Source of the DNA: Rhizobiaceae bacterium
Lineage (GTDB): Bacteria; Pseudomonadota; Alphaproteobacteria; Rhizobiales; Rhizobiaceae
Reading direction: 5' to 3'
DNA: 6,387 nt
Assembly: GCA_028865845.1 (NCBI GenBank)
Contig: JAGWJK010000262.1
Coordinates: 1-6,387 of the forward strand
Shown here: positions 1 to 6,104 of the stretch, piece by piece
Numbering within the stretch: position 1 is the first letter of the stretch
Layout: each line of letters begins with the position of its first letter
Program-made: the position numbers and the translations under genes
Notes under the pieces: model-generated
What the model was told of the DNA's origin: nothing
Database searches by the model: none
What the model saw: the letters and a program-made list of their open reading frames with translations, nothing else

Positions 1-2404
1 CGATTTCCTTGCCGGCGACCATCATCAGGTCGTCCATTTCGTCGACGATGACGACGATATAGGGCATCGGCGTCAGGTCCATCTCCTGCTGCTCTTCGAT
101 CGGGGTACCGGTGCCCTTGTCGAAGCCAGTCTGGACCATGACATGGATGGTCTCGCCCTTCTCCTTTGCGACCGCTACGCGGCTGTTGTAGCCGTCGATG
201 TTGCGGACGCTGAGGCGCGACATCTTGCGATAGCGATCCTCCATCTCGCGCACCGCCCATTTCAGGGCCATGACGGCCTTTTTCGGATCGGTGACGACGG
301 GGGTCAGCAGGTGCGGGATGCCGTCATAGACGGAGAGTTCCAGCATCTTCGGGTCGACCATGATCAGACGGCACTGCTCCGGCGTCATACGGTAGAGCAG
401 CGACAGGATCATGGTATTGATCGCAACCGACTTGCCCGAACCGGTGGTGCCGGCGACCAGCAGGTGTGGCATCTTCGCAAGCTCGGCGATGACAGGTTCG
501 CCGCCGATGGTCTTGCCGAGGCCGAGCGCCAGCTTGTAGCCGCTCTTTTCGAAGTCCGAGGATTCGATCATCTCACGGAAATAGACGGTCTCGCGGGTGG
601 CGTTCGGCAGTTCGATTCCGATGACGTTACGGCCGGGAACGACGGCGACGCGGGCTGACAGCGCCGACATCGAGCGGGCGATATCGTCTGCGAGGTTGAT
701 GACGCGCGAGGATTTTACGCCCGGAGCCGGCTCGAATTCATAGAGCGTGACGACCGGACCGGGGCGAACATGGATGATTTCGCCCTTGATGCCGAAATCT
801 TCAAGCACGCTTTCGAGCAGGCCGGCATTCTGTTCCAGCGTCTCCTGCGTCATGATCACGCCCTCGCGGGCGACGGGCTCCTGCAGCAACTCGCGCGGCG
901 GGAACTCATATTCGCCTTCGGCGGTATGGGCGATCGGACGCCACTCGAGCGGCGTGGTCGTGGCCGGCCTGTCTCGGCGCGGGGTGATCTGGATCGACGA
1001 GGACGCGGCCGGCGACTGAACGGCCGGCTTGGCGACCGGTACGGCCGCGATCGGAGTGGCCTCGGTTGCCGGCTCGACCGTCTGCGGCACATAGACCGAG
1101 GCGATGAAGGCCGGGGGAACCCAGGTATCGGTCAAGGCCGGTGCCGACGTCACCTCGGCGGCAAACGTGGTCTGAGCTTCGCTGGCAAAGGTGATCTGCG
1201 GCTCAACGGCGGAAGCCGGATGCATCGTGAAAACCGTTTCCGGCTGGGGAACGAAAGTCACCTGCGTTGCCGCGAACGGATCTGCGACCTTCTCGGCAAC
1301 GAAGGTCACGCTCGGCTCGGCGGCGACGGGCTGAACCGCGTCCACCTGACGGGGCTGAGGTTGGGGAGCGGCGACCGGCTGGGGTGCTGCGGGCGCTTTG
1401 ATCTTGGCCTTCGGCTTTTCCACCGCGACGACAGCGGGGGCGGGTTCGGGCTCGGTCGTTGCGGGCTGCAGCATCGCAGCCGTCATCTGCGGCGGCCGGC
1501 GGCATTCGACCACCCGGAACTTCGCGGTAATCGATTCGAGTTCGGTTTCTACCCGTTCGAATTCGACAGGTTGAACCGGAGCCGGCTTGGCTTCCGGGAT
1601 GAGGTCGCCTTCGAAGGGCATGACATCCCAGAAGGCAAAGTCGGAGAGATGAGCAAGCCGCGGATCGAGTGAGGACGCGGCGGGAATTTCAGTAACTTTC
1701 TGCGATGAAGGCGAAGCATCCAGCGCGATCGCCGGAGCCTTATGGAATGCGGTAGCGATGACGGTCATCTCCAATGCGTCCGGCGAAAGCGCCGGGGATT
1801 TCTGAAGTACGGCAGGCTTGTAGTTTGCGCGTGCAGCCGCGGCCTGCATCTCGTCGAACGGCGGCAGCTCGAAAGCGGTCGATGTCTCCATGGGCGTTGT
1901 CTGGAACGGGGCCGGTGATTCGACCATGGGCGTCTCAACCACACGCATCGCGGCATGGCTGATGGCGGAGGCGGCCGGAACTGCCGCTGCCGGGGCAGCA
2001 GGCGCGCGGCGGCTGACGATCTCGCTTTCCCGCGTGCGGGTAAAGCGGACGTTCGGCGCCAGCGAAAAGGCCTTCTGCCAGTGGGGCGAGGCAAGTGCCT
2101 CGGCCGAGAGATCGCGAGGGCCTGCCGGCACGGGCGGGCTGCTCGCTGCCGTGCTTGCTTGCAGAGCATCGACGATTGGCGGCTTCGGCGCCAACGCCTG
2201 CTGACGGGCTTCTTCAGCCAATCGCTGCTCTTCGGCCTTCCGCTTTGCCTCGCGGGCGTTGCGGATCTTCTCTTCCAGGAAAGCGCGGCGAGCAGCGATC
2301 TGCTCGGCCCGACGGGCCTCTTCTTCCGCCTGTTCGGGAGTGAGCTCGCCGTCCTGCTGGGAGCCCGCTGGCGTGTTCATAAGGTTCGTTCGGGAAAGAC
2401 GCAT
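1..2404 (-). CDS. ftsK: FtsK/SpoIIIE-family DNA translocase, soluble form (3' end outside window)
   Basis: This is an ATP-driven double-stranded DNA pump that, in this family, moves chromosome ends during segregation and dimer resolution. The reading frame is open for 801 codons and runs off the left edge, so the end of the RecA-like domain and the gamma (KOPS-reading) domain are not seen. Residues 23-70 form a highly charged Glu/Ala/Arg helix, probably a coiled coil. Residues about 75-490 are a Pro/Ala/Val-rich linker of low complexity. The motor begins near residue 498 ([10 protein letters not shown]). Walker A is GTTGSGKS at 652-659, followed by the family signature [19 protein letters not shown]. 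Walker B is [11 protein letters not shown], with the acidic pair at 788-789. No hydrophobic membrane segments precede the motor, unlike classical FtsK, so it should be cytosolic. Rhizobia commonly carry a membrane FtsK plus such a shorter paralogue (recalled knowledge). The start is ATG at 2404; an in-frame TGA lies at 2446-2444. ATG at 2380 is an alternative. Neither has a strong Shine-Dalgarno; GCAGG lies 5 bases before the first. Confidence 0.93.
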   Translation of the reverse strand, partial: MRLSRTNLMNTPAGSQQDGELTPEQAEEEARRAEQIAARRAFLEEKIRNAREAKRKAEEQRLAEEARQQALAPKPPIVDALQASTAASSPPVPAGPRDLSAEALASPHWQKAFSLAPNVRFTRTRESEIVSRRAPAAPAAAVPAASAISHAAMRVVETPMVESPAPFQTTPMETSTAFELPPFDEMQAAAARANYKPAVLQKSPALSPDALEMTVIATAFHKAPAIALDASPSSQKVTEIPAASSLDPRLAHLSDFAFWDVMPFEGDLIPEAKPAPVQPVEFERVETELESITAKFRVVECRRPPQMTAAMLQPATTEPEPAPAVVAVEKPKAKIKAPAAPQPVAAPQPQPRQVDAVQPVAAEPSVTFVAEKVADPFAATQVTFVPQPETVFTMHPASAVEPQITFASEAQTTFAAEVTSAPALTDTWVPPAFIASVYVPQTVEPATEATPIAAVPVAKPAVQSPAASSSIQITPRRDRPATTTPLEWRPIAHTAEGEYEFPPRELLQEPVAREGVIMTQETLEQNAGLLESVLEDFGIKGEIIHVRPGPVVTLYEFEPAPGVKSSRVINLADDIARSMSALSARVAVVPGRNVIGIELPNATRETVYFREMIESSDFEKSGYKLALGLGKTIGGEPVIAELAKMPHLLVAGTTGSGKSVAINTMILSLLYRMTPEQCRLIMVDPKMLELSVYDGIPHLLTPVVTDPKKAVMALKWAVREMEDRYRKMSRLSVRNIDGYNSRVAVAKEKGETIHVMVQTGFDKGTGTPIEEQQEMDLTPMPYIVVIVDEMDDLMMVAGKEI

Positions 2405-2433
2405 GAGACCTGCAACCCAGTCATTGATATTGC

Positions 2434-2461
2434 CGATAGCTTCTCAAATCGAATAGGGCAA
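2434..2461 (-). promoter_or_regulatory. weak candidate sigma70-type promoter for ftsK
   Basis: On the minus strand, TTGCCC (2461-2456) and CTATCG (2439-2434) are separated by 16 bases and lie 29 bases before the ftsK ATG. They match the rhizobial pattern TTGAC(N)/CTATAT only partly (4 of 6 at the -10). The position is sensible but the score is low, so this is a guess about where transcription begins. Confidence 0.22.
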
Positions 2462-2466
2462 AGACG

Positions 2467-2487
2467 GTTAATAAGTTCCTTCTTAAC
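2467..2487. promoter_or_regulatory. 21-bp near-palindrome, candidate operator upstream of ftsK
   Basis: Read on the minus strand, the arms are GTTAAGAAG and CTTATTAAC around a central GAA. Eight of nine arm positions pair. It sits 63-83 bases upstream of the ftsK ATG, just upstream of the weak candidate promoter. A two-fold symmetric site of this size suits a dimeric regulator. It contains two TTAA half-sites, but 11 bases apart rather than the 7 of a canonical CtrA box, so I do not call it a CtrA site. It could also be a chance AT-rich palindrome. Confidence 0.35.
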
Positions 2488-2571
2488 GTCGTAGAATGCA
2501 CTTATTCCGCGTCTCCAGGGCTTAGCCGACGCTCAGGCCTTCAAAGGCTGCAAGCGCGCATGCCAAGCGGC

Positions 2572-2597
2572 TTCGCGCCGCGGAAAAGCGGCGCGAA
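2572..2597 (-). terminator. hairpin downstream of the DUF1217 gene, possible terminator
   Basis: A perfect 10-bp stem (TTCGCGCCGC / GCGGCGCGAA) encloses a 6-base loop, TTTTCC on the minus strand. It begins 27 bases past the stop of the 844-codon gene. No T-run follows on the minus strand, so it is not a textbook intrinsic terminator; it may protect the 3' end of the mRNA or work with Rho. A second, imperfect hairpin (2530-2556) with two bulges follows before ftsK. Together they suggest that the DUF1217 gene and ftsK are separate transcription units although co-directional. Confidence 0.5.
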
Positions 2598-2624
2598 TCA
2601 GATGTTTTCAGGACCTTTCAGGGC

Positions 2625-5159
2625 CTAGGACGAAGACAGCTGCGCGATCGACAGCAGGGTATCGGCGCTGACGCCGATGCTGCCGGAGGACGATCCCGAC
2701 AGGATCTGCAAAGCCGGCGAAGTCGACTGAGTCGTATTGTTCTGGATGTCGTACATGGCAGAGAATCGCTGCAGCAGCTTGTTGACCTTGTCCGGGTCCT
2801 GCAGGTCTTTGACGTTGACGAAATTGCTCAGCATCTTCGCCTGATCGTCCACGTTCATCGACGAGATCGAGCTCGGCAGACTATAGGTGGTCGTGATGAC
2901 CTCATAGAGCGCGCTATCGCCCATGATGTCGTATATCGAGTTGATATCGGGTGCCTTGCGCTGGAAATAAAGTGCCAGGCGCACGCCCGGATTGGTCTCG
3001 CCCTGCTGATCTTCCAGCGTCTGATGCAGGAACAAATTGTCGGTCGCGTCCAGCGCGCCGGCGTTCTGTGCCGTTCCGAGCTTGGTGTCCGTGAGGTTGC
3101 CGTCCGTACCGAAATTGAAAGCTTCGACGATGCTCTTGAACTGCTCGCCGTCCGTCGTGTTGAGGAAGCTCTTGGGATCGGACGGATCGGCGGCGAAGGC
3201 CTTCTTCAATGTCGCGGTCGTCACCGTCTTCGGATCGATGCCGTTGGCGGTCAGGACGAAATCCGTAAGCTTGCTGTCCTTGAGAAGATCGGAGACGGAG
3301 TTCACGTTGAGGATATTGGTCGCGAAATAGGTGCCGGCGGTCTTTGCGGCATCGATCGCCTGCGTCTGCGCATTTCCGGTGAGGCCGGCACTGGTTTGGC
3401 TGGAATATTCCGAAATGTAGCTGTTGATCTGCGATTGCGACAGCGCCTGAACCGGCTGCGCTTTGATATTGCCCTTGCTGTCGAAATTGAACGCCTTGGC
3501 AAGCGCGGTGAAGCGCGGGTCCTTGAGCGAACTGACATAGCTCTTCGGATCGTACGGATCGCTTTCCAGCACCTTCTTCATCTGCGATTTCGACATTTCA
3601 TCGGGGCTGATGCCGAAGGCGCGCAACGCTACCTGGTAAAGTTCCGGCAGATTATCGTTCGTCGAATCGTCGTCGGATGCGTTGGTGGCGAAGAAATCGT
3701 TGATATTCTTCACGCTTGCCATGCGCGTTTGGTAATTCTTGGTGGCGTCCGTCACCAGCGCGGTCTGCTCGCTCTTATATTCGGACATGTAGGCTGACGA
3801 CGTCGAGGCGACCTGATCGCTGGACTGCGCCTGGCTGCCGGCGGCAACGGTGCCGTCGGTCTGGAAATTGAATTGCGCAACGATGCTGCTGAAACCTGTC
3901 AGCGACGCGTAGGTCGGGTCCTTTACCGATTGCGTGAAGTCGAACGCCAGAATGTCGTCGCTTTCGCCCGGTTCAAGGCCCGAAAGATTGAAGGCGGTCT
4001 TGATGTAATCGAACAGGCGCGGATCGCTAGTAAGCTGGCTGACGGAGGTGATCGAGCCGATCTGCTGCTTGTAATAGGCGTCGTTATCGATCGCGCCGGT
4101 GTCCGTCGTGTAAGACGGAACCTCGAAATTGTACTGGCTCATGACCGCCGCCTTCTGGGCTTCGGTCTGGGCGTGCGATACGTAGTTGGTGCTGTAATTA
4201 TTGACGGTCGTCTGGATCTGGTCGCTGGTCTGCACCTGCTGGCCGGTCGGAACGTTGCCATCCAGCGATTCGAAGTTGAACTGCGATAGAACGGCGCTCA
4301 AACCGTCCTGCTGCGCGAGCGTCGGGTTCTTGGCTGCGGCATTGAACTCATCTGCCGTCACGCTGGAATCGAGACCGTAGGCGGTCTTGACGATATCGAA
4401 CAGACGCGTATTCGACGTCAGGTCGCCGACGGTAGTCACAGAGCCTATCTGGGCCTGATAATAGGCCATGTCATCATCCGCGGTCGATGCCTTGATGGTC
4501 CCGTCGGAATTGAAACTGAATTGCGCGGCGATTGCCTTGTCGGCGGCACTGCCGTTGACGTTGACGAAGCTGTTCGGATCGTTGACGTCGCTCGTCAGCA
4601 TCTGCTTCAGGAACGTATCCGACACGTTGGTCGGGTCGATTCCGTAGGCTTTCAGGACATAATCCTTGAGGCGGTCGTTGCTCAGGAAATCGTCGACGTT
4701 GGTGACGCTGTCCATCGCCTGGGCATAGTAATCGCTTTCGGTCGTCGCATCGTCCGCCTCGGTGGTAAACGATTGCTGGTAGAGGCCGATCATGTCGTCC
4801 TCTTCGGTGCTGGACTGCGCCGTCTGCGTGGTGCTCGTGCCAAAATTGAACGCTGCGGCGAATTCCTTGTAGCGCGGGTCGCTCAGCTTGTTCGCAAAAC
4901 TATTAGGGTCTGTCAGATCGCTGGTCAGCACTTCCTTCATGAAACCCTTGGCGTAGGTCATGTCCTCGAGGCCATAGGCGGTCATGGCATAGCTGTAGAG
5001 CTGATAATTGCCGAGAAAATCGTCGACGTTCGTGACCTTACCAATATTGGCGTTGTAGTAATCCTGTTCGCGCTTGACTTGGCTCTGCGACGCCACTTGG
5101 TTGAGTGTCGTCGTCATATTCCTCGTGGCGATGGTGTAGCCAAGATAGGTGGATATCAT
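2625..5159 (-). CDS. DUF1217 repeat protein, 844 residues, flagellum-related family
   Basis: The protein belongs to the DUF1217 family, whose members in alphaproteobacteria are, as I recall, often found near flagellar genes; no biochemical role is known to me. The N-terminal unit reads VTNVDDFL...AYGLEDMTYAK...TDPNSFANKLSDPRY...FNF, and the C-terminal unit GVRLALYFQRKAPDINSIYDI...LQDPDKVNKLL, both typical of the family. Between them are five further copies of the same half-domain, seven in all, each starting with an aromatic-rich helix and most ending in F-N/S-F. The sequence contains no Cys and no Trp and is rich in Ser, Thr, Asn, Gln and Asp. It lacks a classical signal peptide and membrane helices. 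That composition resembles flagellar axial proteins exported through the flagellar type III route; export is my inference. The start ATG is backed by GAGG 7 bases upstream; Met15 is a weaker alternative. It is transcribed divergently from the DUF6101 gene and lies 220 bases ahead of ftsK on the same strand. Confidence 0.85.
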   Translation of the reverse strand: MISTYLGYTIATRNMTTTLNQVASQSQVKREQDYYNANIGKVTNVDDFLGNYQLYSYAMTAYGLEDMTYAKGFMKEVLTSDLTDPNSFANKLSDPRYKEFAAAFNFGTSTTQTAQSSTEEDDMIGLYQQSFTTEADDATTESDYYAQAMDSVTNVDDFLSNDRLKDYVLKAYGIDPTNVSDTFLKQMLTSDVNDPNSFVNVNGSAADKAIAAQFSFNSDGTIKASTADDDMAYYQAQIGSVTTVGDLTSNTRLFDIVKTAYGLDSSVTADEFNAAAKNPTLAQQDGLSAVLSQFNFESLDGNVPTGQQVQTSDQIQTTVNNYSTNYVSHAQTEAQKAAVMSQYNFEVPSYTTDTGAIDNDAYYKQQIGSITSVSQLTSDPRLFDYIKTAFNLSGLEPGESDDILAFDFTQSVKDPTYASLTGFSSIVAQFNFQTDGTVAAGSQAQSSDQVASTSSAYMSEYKSEQTALVTDATKNYQTRMASVKNINDFFATNASDDDSTNDNLPELYQVALRAFGISPDEMSKSQMKKVLESDPYDPKSYVSSLKDPRFTALAKAFNFDSKGNIKAQPVQALSQSQINSYISEYSSQTSAGLTGNAQTQAIDAAKTAGTYFATNILNVNSVSDLLKDSKLTDFVLTANGIDPKTVTTATLKKAFAADPSDPKSFLNTTDGEQFKSIVEAFNFGTDGNLTDTKLGTAQNAGALDATDNLFLHQTLEDQQGETNPGVRLALYFQRKAPDINSIYDIMGDSALYEVITTTYSLPSSISSMNVDDQAKMLSNFVNVKDLQDPDKVNKLLQRFSAMYDIQNNTTQSTSPALQILSGSSSGSIGVSADTLLSIAQLSSS
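2745..5060 (-). repeat. seven degenerate DUF1217 half-domain repeats within the 844-residue protein
   Basis: The units, with residues and bases, are: R1 34-106 (4842-5060), R2 144-216 (4512-4730), R3 233-296 (4272-4463), R4 362-432 (3864-4076), R5 476-559 (3483-3734), R6 611-683 (3111-3329) and R7 727-805 (2745-2981). The shared pattern is YY-x4-I-x-SVT-(S/N)-V-x-D-(F/L)-L, then (R/K)L-x-D-(Y/F)-(V/I)-x-x-A-(Y/F)-G-(I/L), then in most copies SD-x-x-DP-(N/K)-S-(F/Y), ending FNF in R1 and R3-R6 and FSF in R2. R7 has RFSAMYDI instead and is the most divergent. Starts are spaced 110, 89, 129, 114, 135 and 116 residues apart, with Ser/Thr/Gln-rich linkers between units. R1 and R2 are the closest pair (both VTNVDDFL and LTSD..DPNSF); R3 and R4 form another (TS(N/D)xRLFD(I/Y)(V/I)KTA). 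Confidence 0.8.
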
Positions 5160-5166
5160 GAGCAGG

Positions 5167-5170
5167 CCTC
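5167..5170 (-). promoter_or_regulatory. Shine-Dalgarno site of the DUF1217 gene
   Basis: GAGG on the minus strand lies 7 bases before the ATG at 5159. This is good spacing and is the main reason for choosing that start over the internal Met15. Confidence 0.7.
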
Positions 5171-5182
5171 AATAGATCTCTA

Positions 5183-5188
5183 ATATAG
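5183..5188 (-). promoter_or_regulatory. candidate -10 box for the DUF1217 gene
   Basis: CTATAT on the minus strand matches the rhizobial -10 consensus and lies 23 bases upstream of the ATG, which would give a short leader. At the usual spacing (17 bases) the sequence is ATAATT, with no TTGAC-like -35 box. The promoter may therefore need an activator, or the -10 match may be chance. A GANTC methylation site (5195-5199) falls in the spacer. Confidence 0.4.
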
Positions 5189-5477
5189 TCGCGCGAATCT
5201 GCCGAAATTATCGCATTTAAACCTTACCTGAGACTTACAGTACTTCGCTTGGCGCGTGCACCAACGCGAGACAGCCGCTTTCTCCGTGTATTCACTTTAT
5301 GGAAACCTTGCTGGATTTGCTTTTGCTAACCATTTGAGGACGCAAAGTTTTCTTAACCGCGATTTTTAAGCTGTCTGGAAGGGCCGCCGCCTAATCTGAC
5401 CTCAACGAGAGAACGAAAAAGTTCCCCGTAAGAAGACCGGAAAACCGGCTCTCAGGTAAAGCAAGGGTAGAGATTAG

Positions 5478-6044
5478 ATGACAAATACCGTCCTGAAGCC
5501 CGATTGGGCTGGAACCACACTGCGGCTTGATCCGACGCGCTTTCCGCAACAGGTCAGCTATGCCATGCGCGGTGCCTCGGGTGATGTCAGCATCACGATC
5601 GACGAGCGCGGCGCTGTGCTGCGAAAGATCCTTCCGTCGAGCGGTCTGCCGCTCTCGGTGGCCCTGCCGAAGCGCGCTTTCAAGGGTGTTGCCGCCCGCG
5701 CCATCGACCATGGCGACGGCGAGGTCACCGTCACGCTTGAACTACACCACGACGACCCGGAATTGTGCATTCCGCTGCTCGTCGCCCATGATCTCAGCGA
5801 CATTGCCGCCGACTGGCGCTCGTGGTCGGAAGCTTTCCGCATTCCGATGCTGATGATCGAGGCAGACGGGGTCGCCCGCCCGCTGGAAGAACATCTGGGG
5901 GGCCTGCGCACCAACAATATTCAGCCGCGCCGGCGCCATTCCTTCTTCGCCAACCGCCGCCCGCGCTTCCTCGTGCGCCGCACGACCGGCAAGCTTGGCG
6001 TGACCATGAAGATCCAGGGCCGCGAGATCATCGCGCGGCGCTAA
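5478..6044 (+). CDS. DUF6101 family protein, function unknown
   Basis: I recognise this 188-residue protein as a conserved rhizobial family annotated as DUF6101; no function is known to me. The N-terminal two thirds (about 12-130) alternates short hydrophobic stretches and charged turns, which suggests a beta-rich fold: LRLDPTRFPQQVSY, a DVSITIDERGAVLRK strand pair and VTVTLELHHDDPELCIPLLVAHDL. WRSWSEAFRIPML (113-125) and the acidic PLEEHLGGL (135-143) follow. The last 40 residues are strongly basic (PRRRHSFFANRRPRFLVRR at 150-168) and end in REIIARR. This tail could bind nucleic acid or acidic phospholipid, which is inference. There is no signal peptide or membrane helix, so it should be cytoplasmic. 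It converges with ubiA and has no operon partner in view. The start ATG is preceded by weak GAG/AGGG ribosome binding candidates. Confidence 0.85.
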   Translation: MTNTVLKPDWAGTTLRLDPTRFPQQVSYAMRGASGDVSITIDERGAVLRKILPSSGLPLSVALPKRAFKGVAARAIDHGDGEVTVTLELHHDDPELCIPLLVAHDLSDIAADWRSWSEAFRIPMLMIEADGVARPLEEHLGGLRTNNIQPRRRHSFFANRRPRFLVRRTTGKLGVTMKIQGREIIARR

Positions 6045-6072
6045 GCTCTCCACGTCATAGATACGATACGAA

Positions 6073-6091
6073 CCCGGCGCCCCGCGCCGGG
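6073..6091. terminator. GC-rich hairpin between convergent genes, possible bidirectional terminator
   Basis: A perfect 8-bp stem, CCCGGCGC / GCGCCGGG, encloses a CCC loop. It starts 29 bases after the DUF6101 stop and lies 14 bases beyond the ubiA stop on the other strand. The following sequence is CTTCGCCGTTT on the plus strand and TTCGTATCGTAT on the minus strand, so the U-tracts are poor. Its place between two converging genes makes termination its most likely role. Confidence 0.6.
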
Positions 6092-6104
6092 CTTCGCCGT
6101 TTGA

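Larger units (their letters stand above)
5160..5477. other. divergent intergenic region, 318 bases
   Basis: This gap separates the start of the DUF1217 gene (minus) from the start of the DUF6101 gene (plus). It holds the -10 and ribosome binding sites of the former. It also holds a pair of inverted 10-base copies of TCTCAGGTAA (minus strand at 5224-5233, plus strand at 5450-5459), and a TTAA-N9-TTAA motif at 5353-5369 flanked by C and G. For the plus-strand gene, AGGG at 5464-5467 (10 bases before the ATG) and GAG at 5470-5472 (5 bases before) are weak ribosome binding candidates. CTTGCT (5307-5312) and CCATTT (5330-5335), 17 bases apart, are at best a poor plus-strand promoter. No tRNA-like fold, long repeat or convincing extra small ORF was seen. 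Confidence 0.6.

Noticed and set aside
770..1672. Plus-strand open frame of 300 codons
   Set aside because: It lies antisense to ftsK in GC-rich DNA and has a Gly/Arg/Leu/His-rich composition typical of a mirror frame; the minus strand has clear FtsK motifs.
2469..2486. CtrA binding site (TTAA-N7-TTAA) upstream of ftsK
   Set aside because: The two TTAA halves are 11 bases apart, not 7; kept only as a palindrome of unknown function.
3024..3797. Plus-strand open frame of 257 codons, with others at 3873-4289 and 4521-5183
   Set aside because: All are antisense to the DUF1217 gene, with Arg/Val/Leu/Ile-rich sequences and no recognisable domain; the recurrence of similar phrases reflects the repeats on the other strand.
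5353..5369. CtrA-like site in the divergent region
   Set aside because: The TTAA halves are 9 bases apart, and short AT-rich motifs are expected in an AT-rich gap.
5437..5448. Hairpin CCGG-AAAA-CCGG in the DUF6101 leader
   Set aside because: The stem is only four pairs and does not extend; too weak to call a regulatory structure or terminator.
5391..5711. Minus-strand open frame of 106 codons reaching into the divergent region
   Set aside because: Mostly antisense to the DUF6101 gene, with no recognisable family and no clear ribosome binding site.
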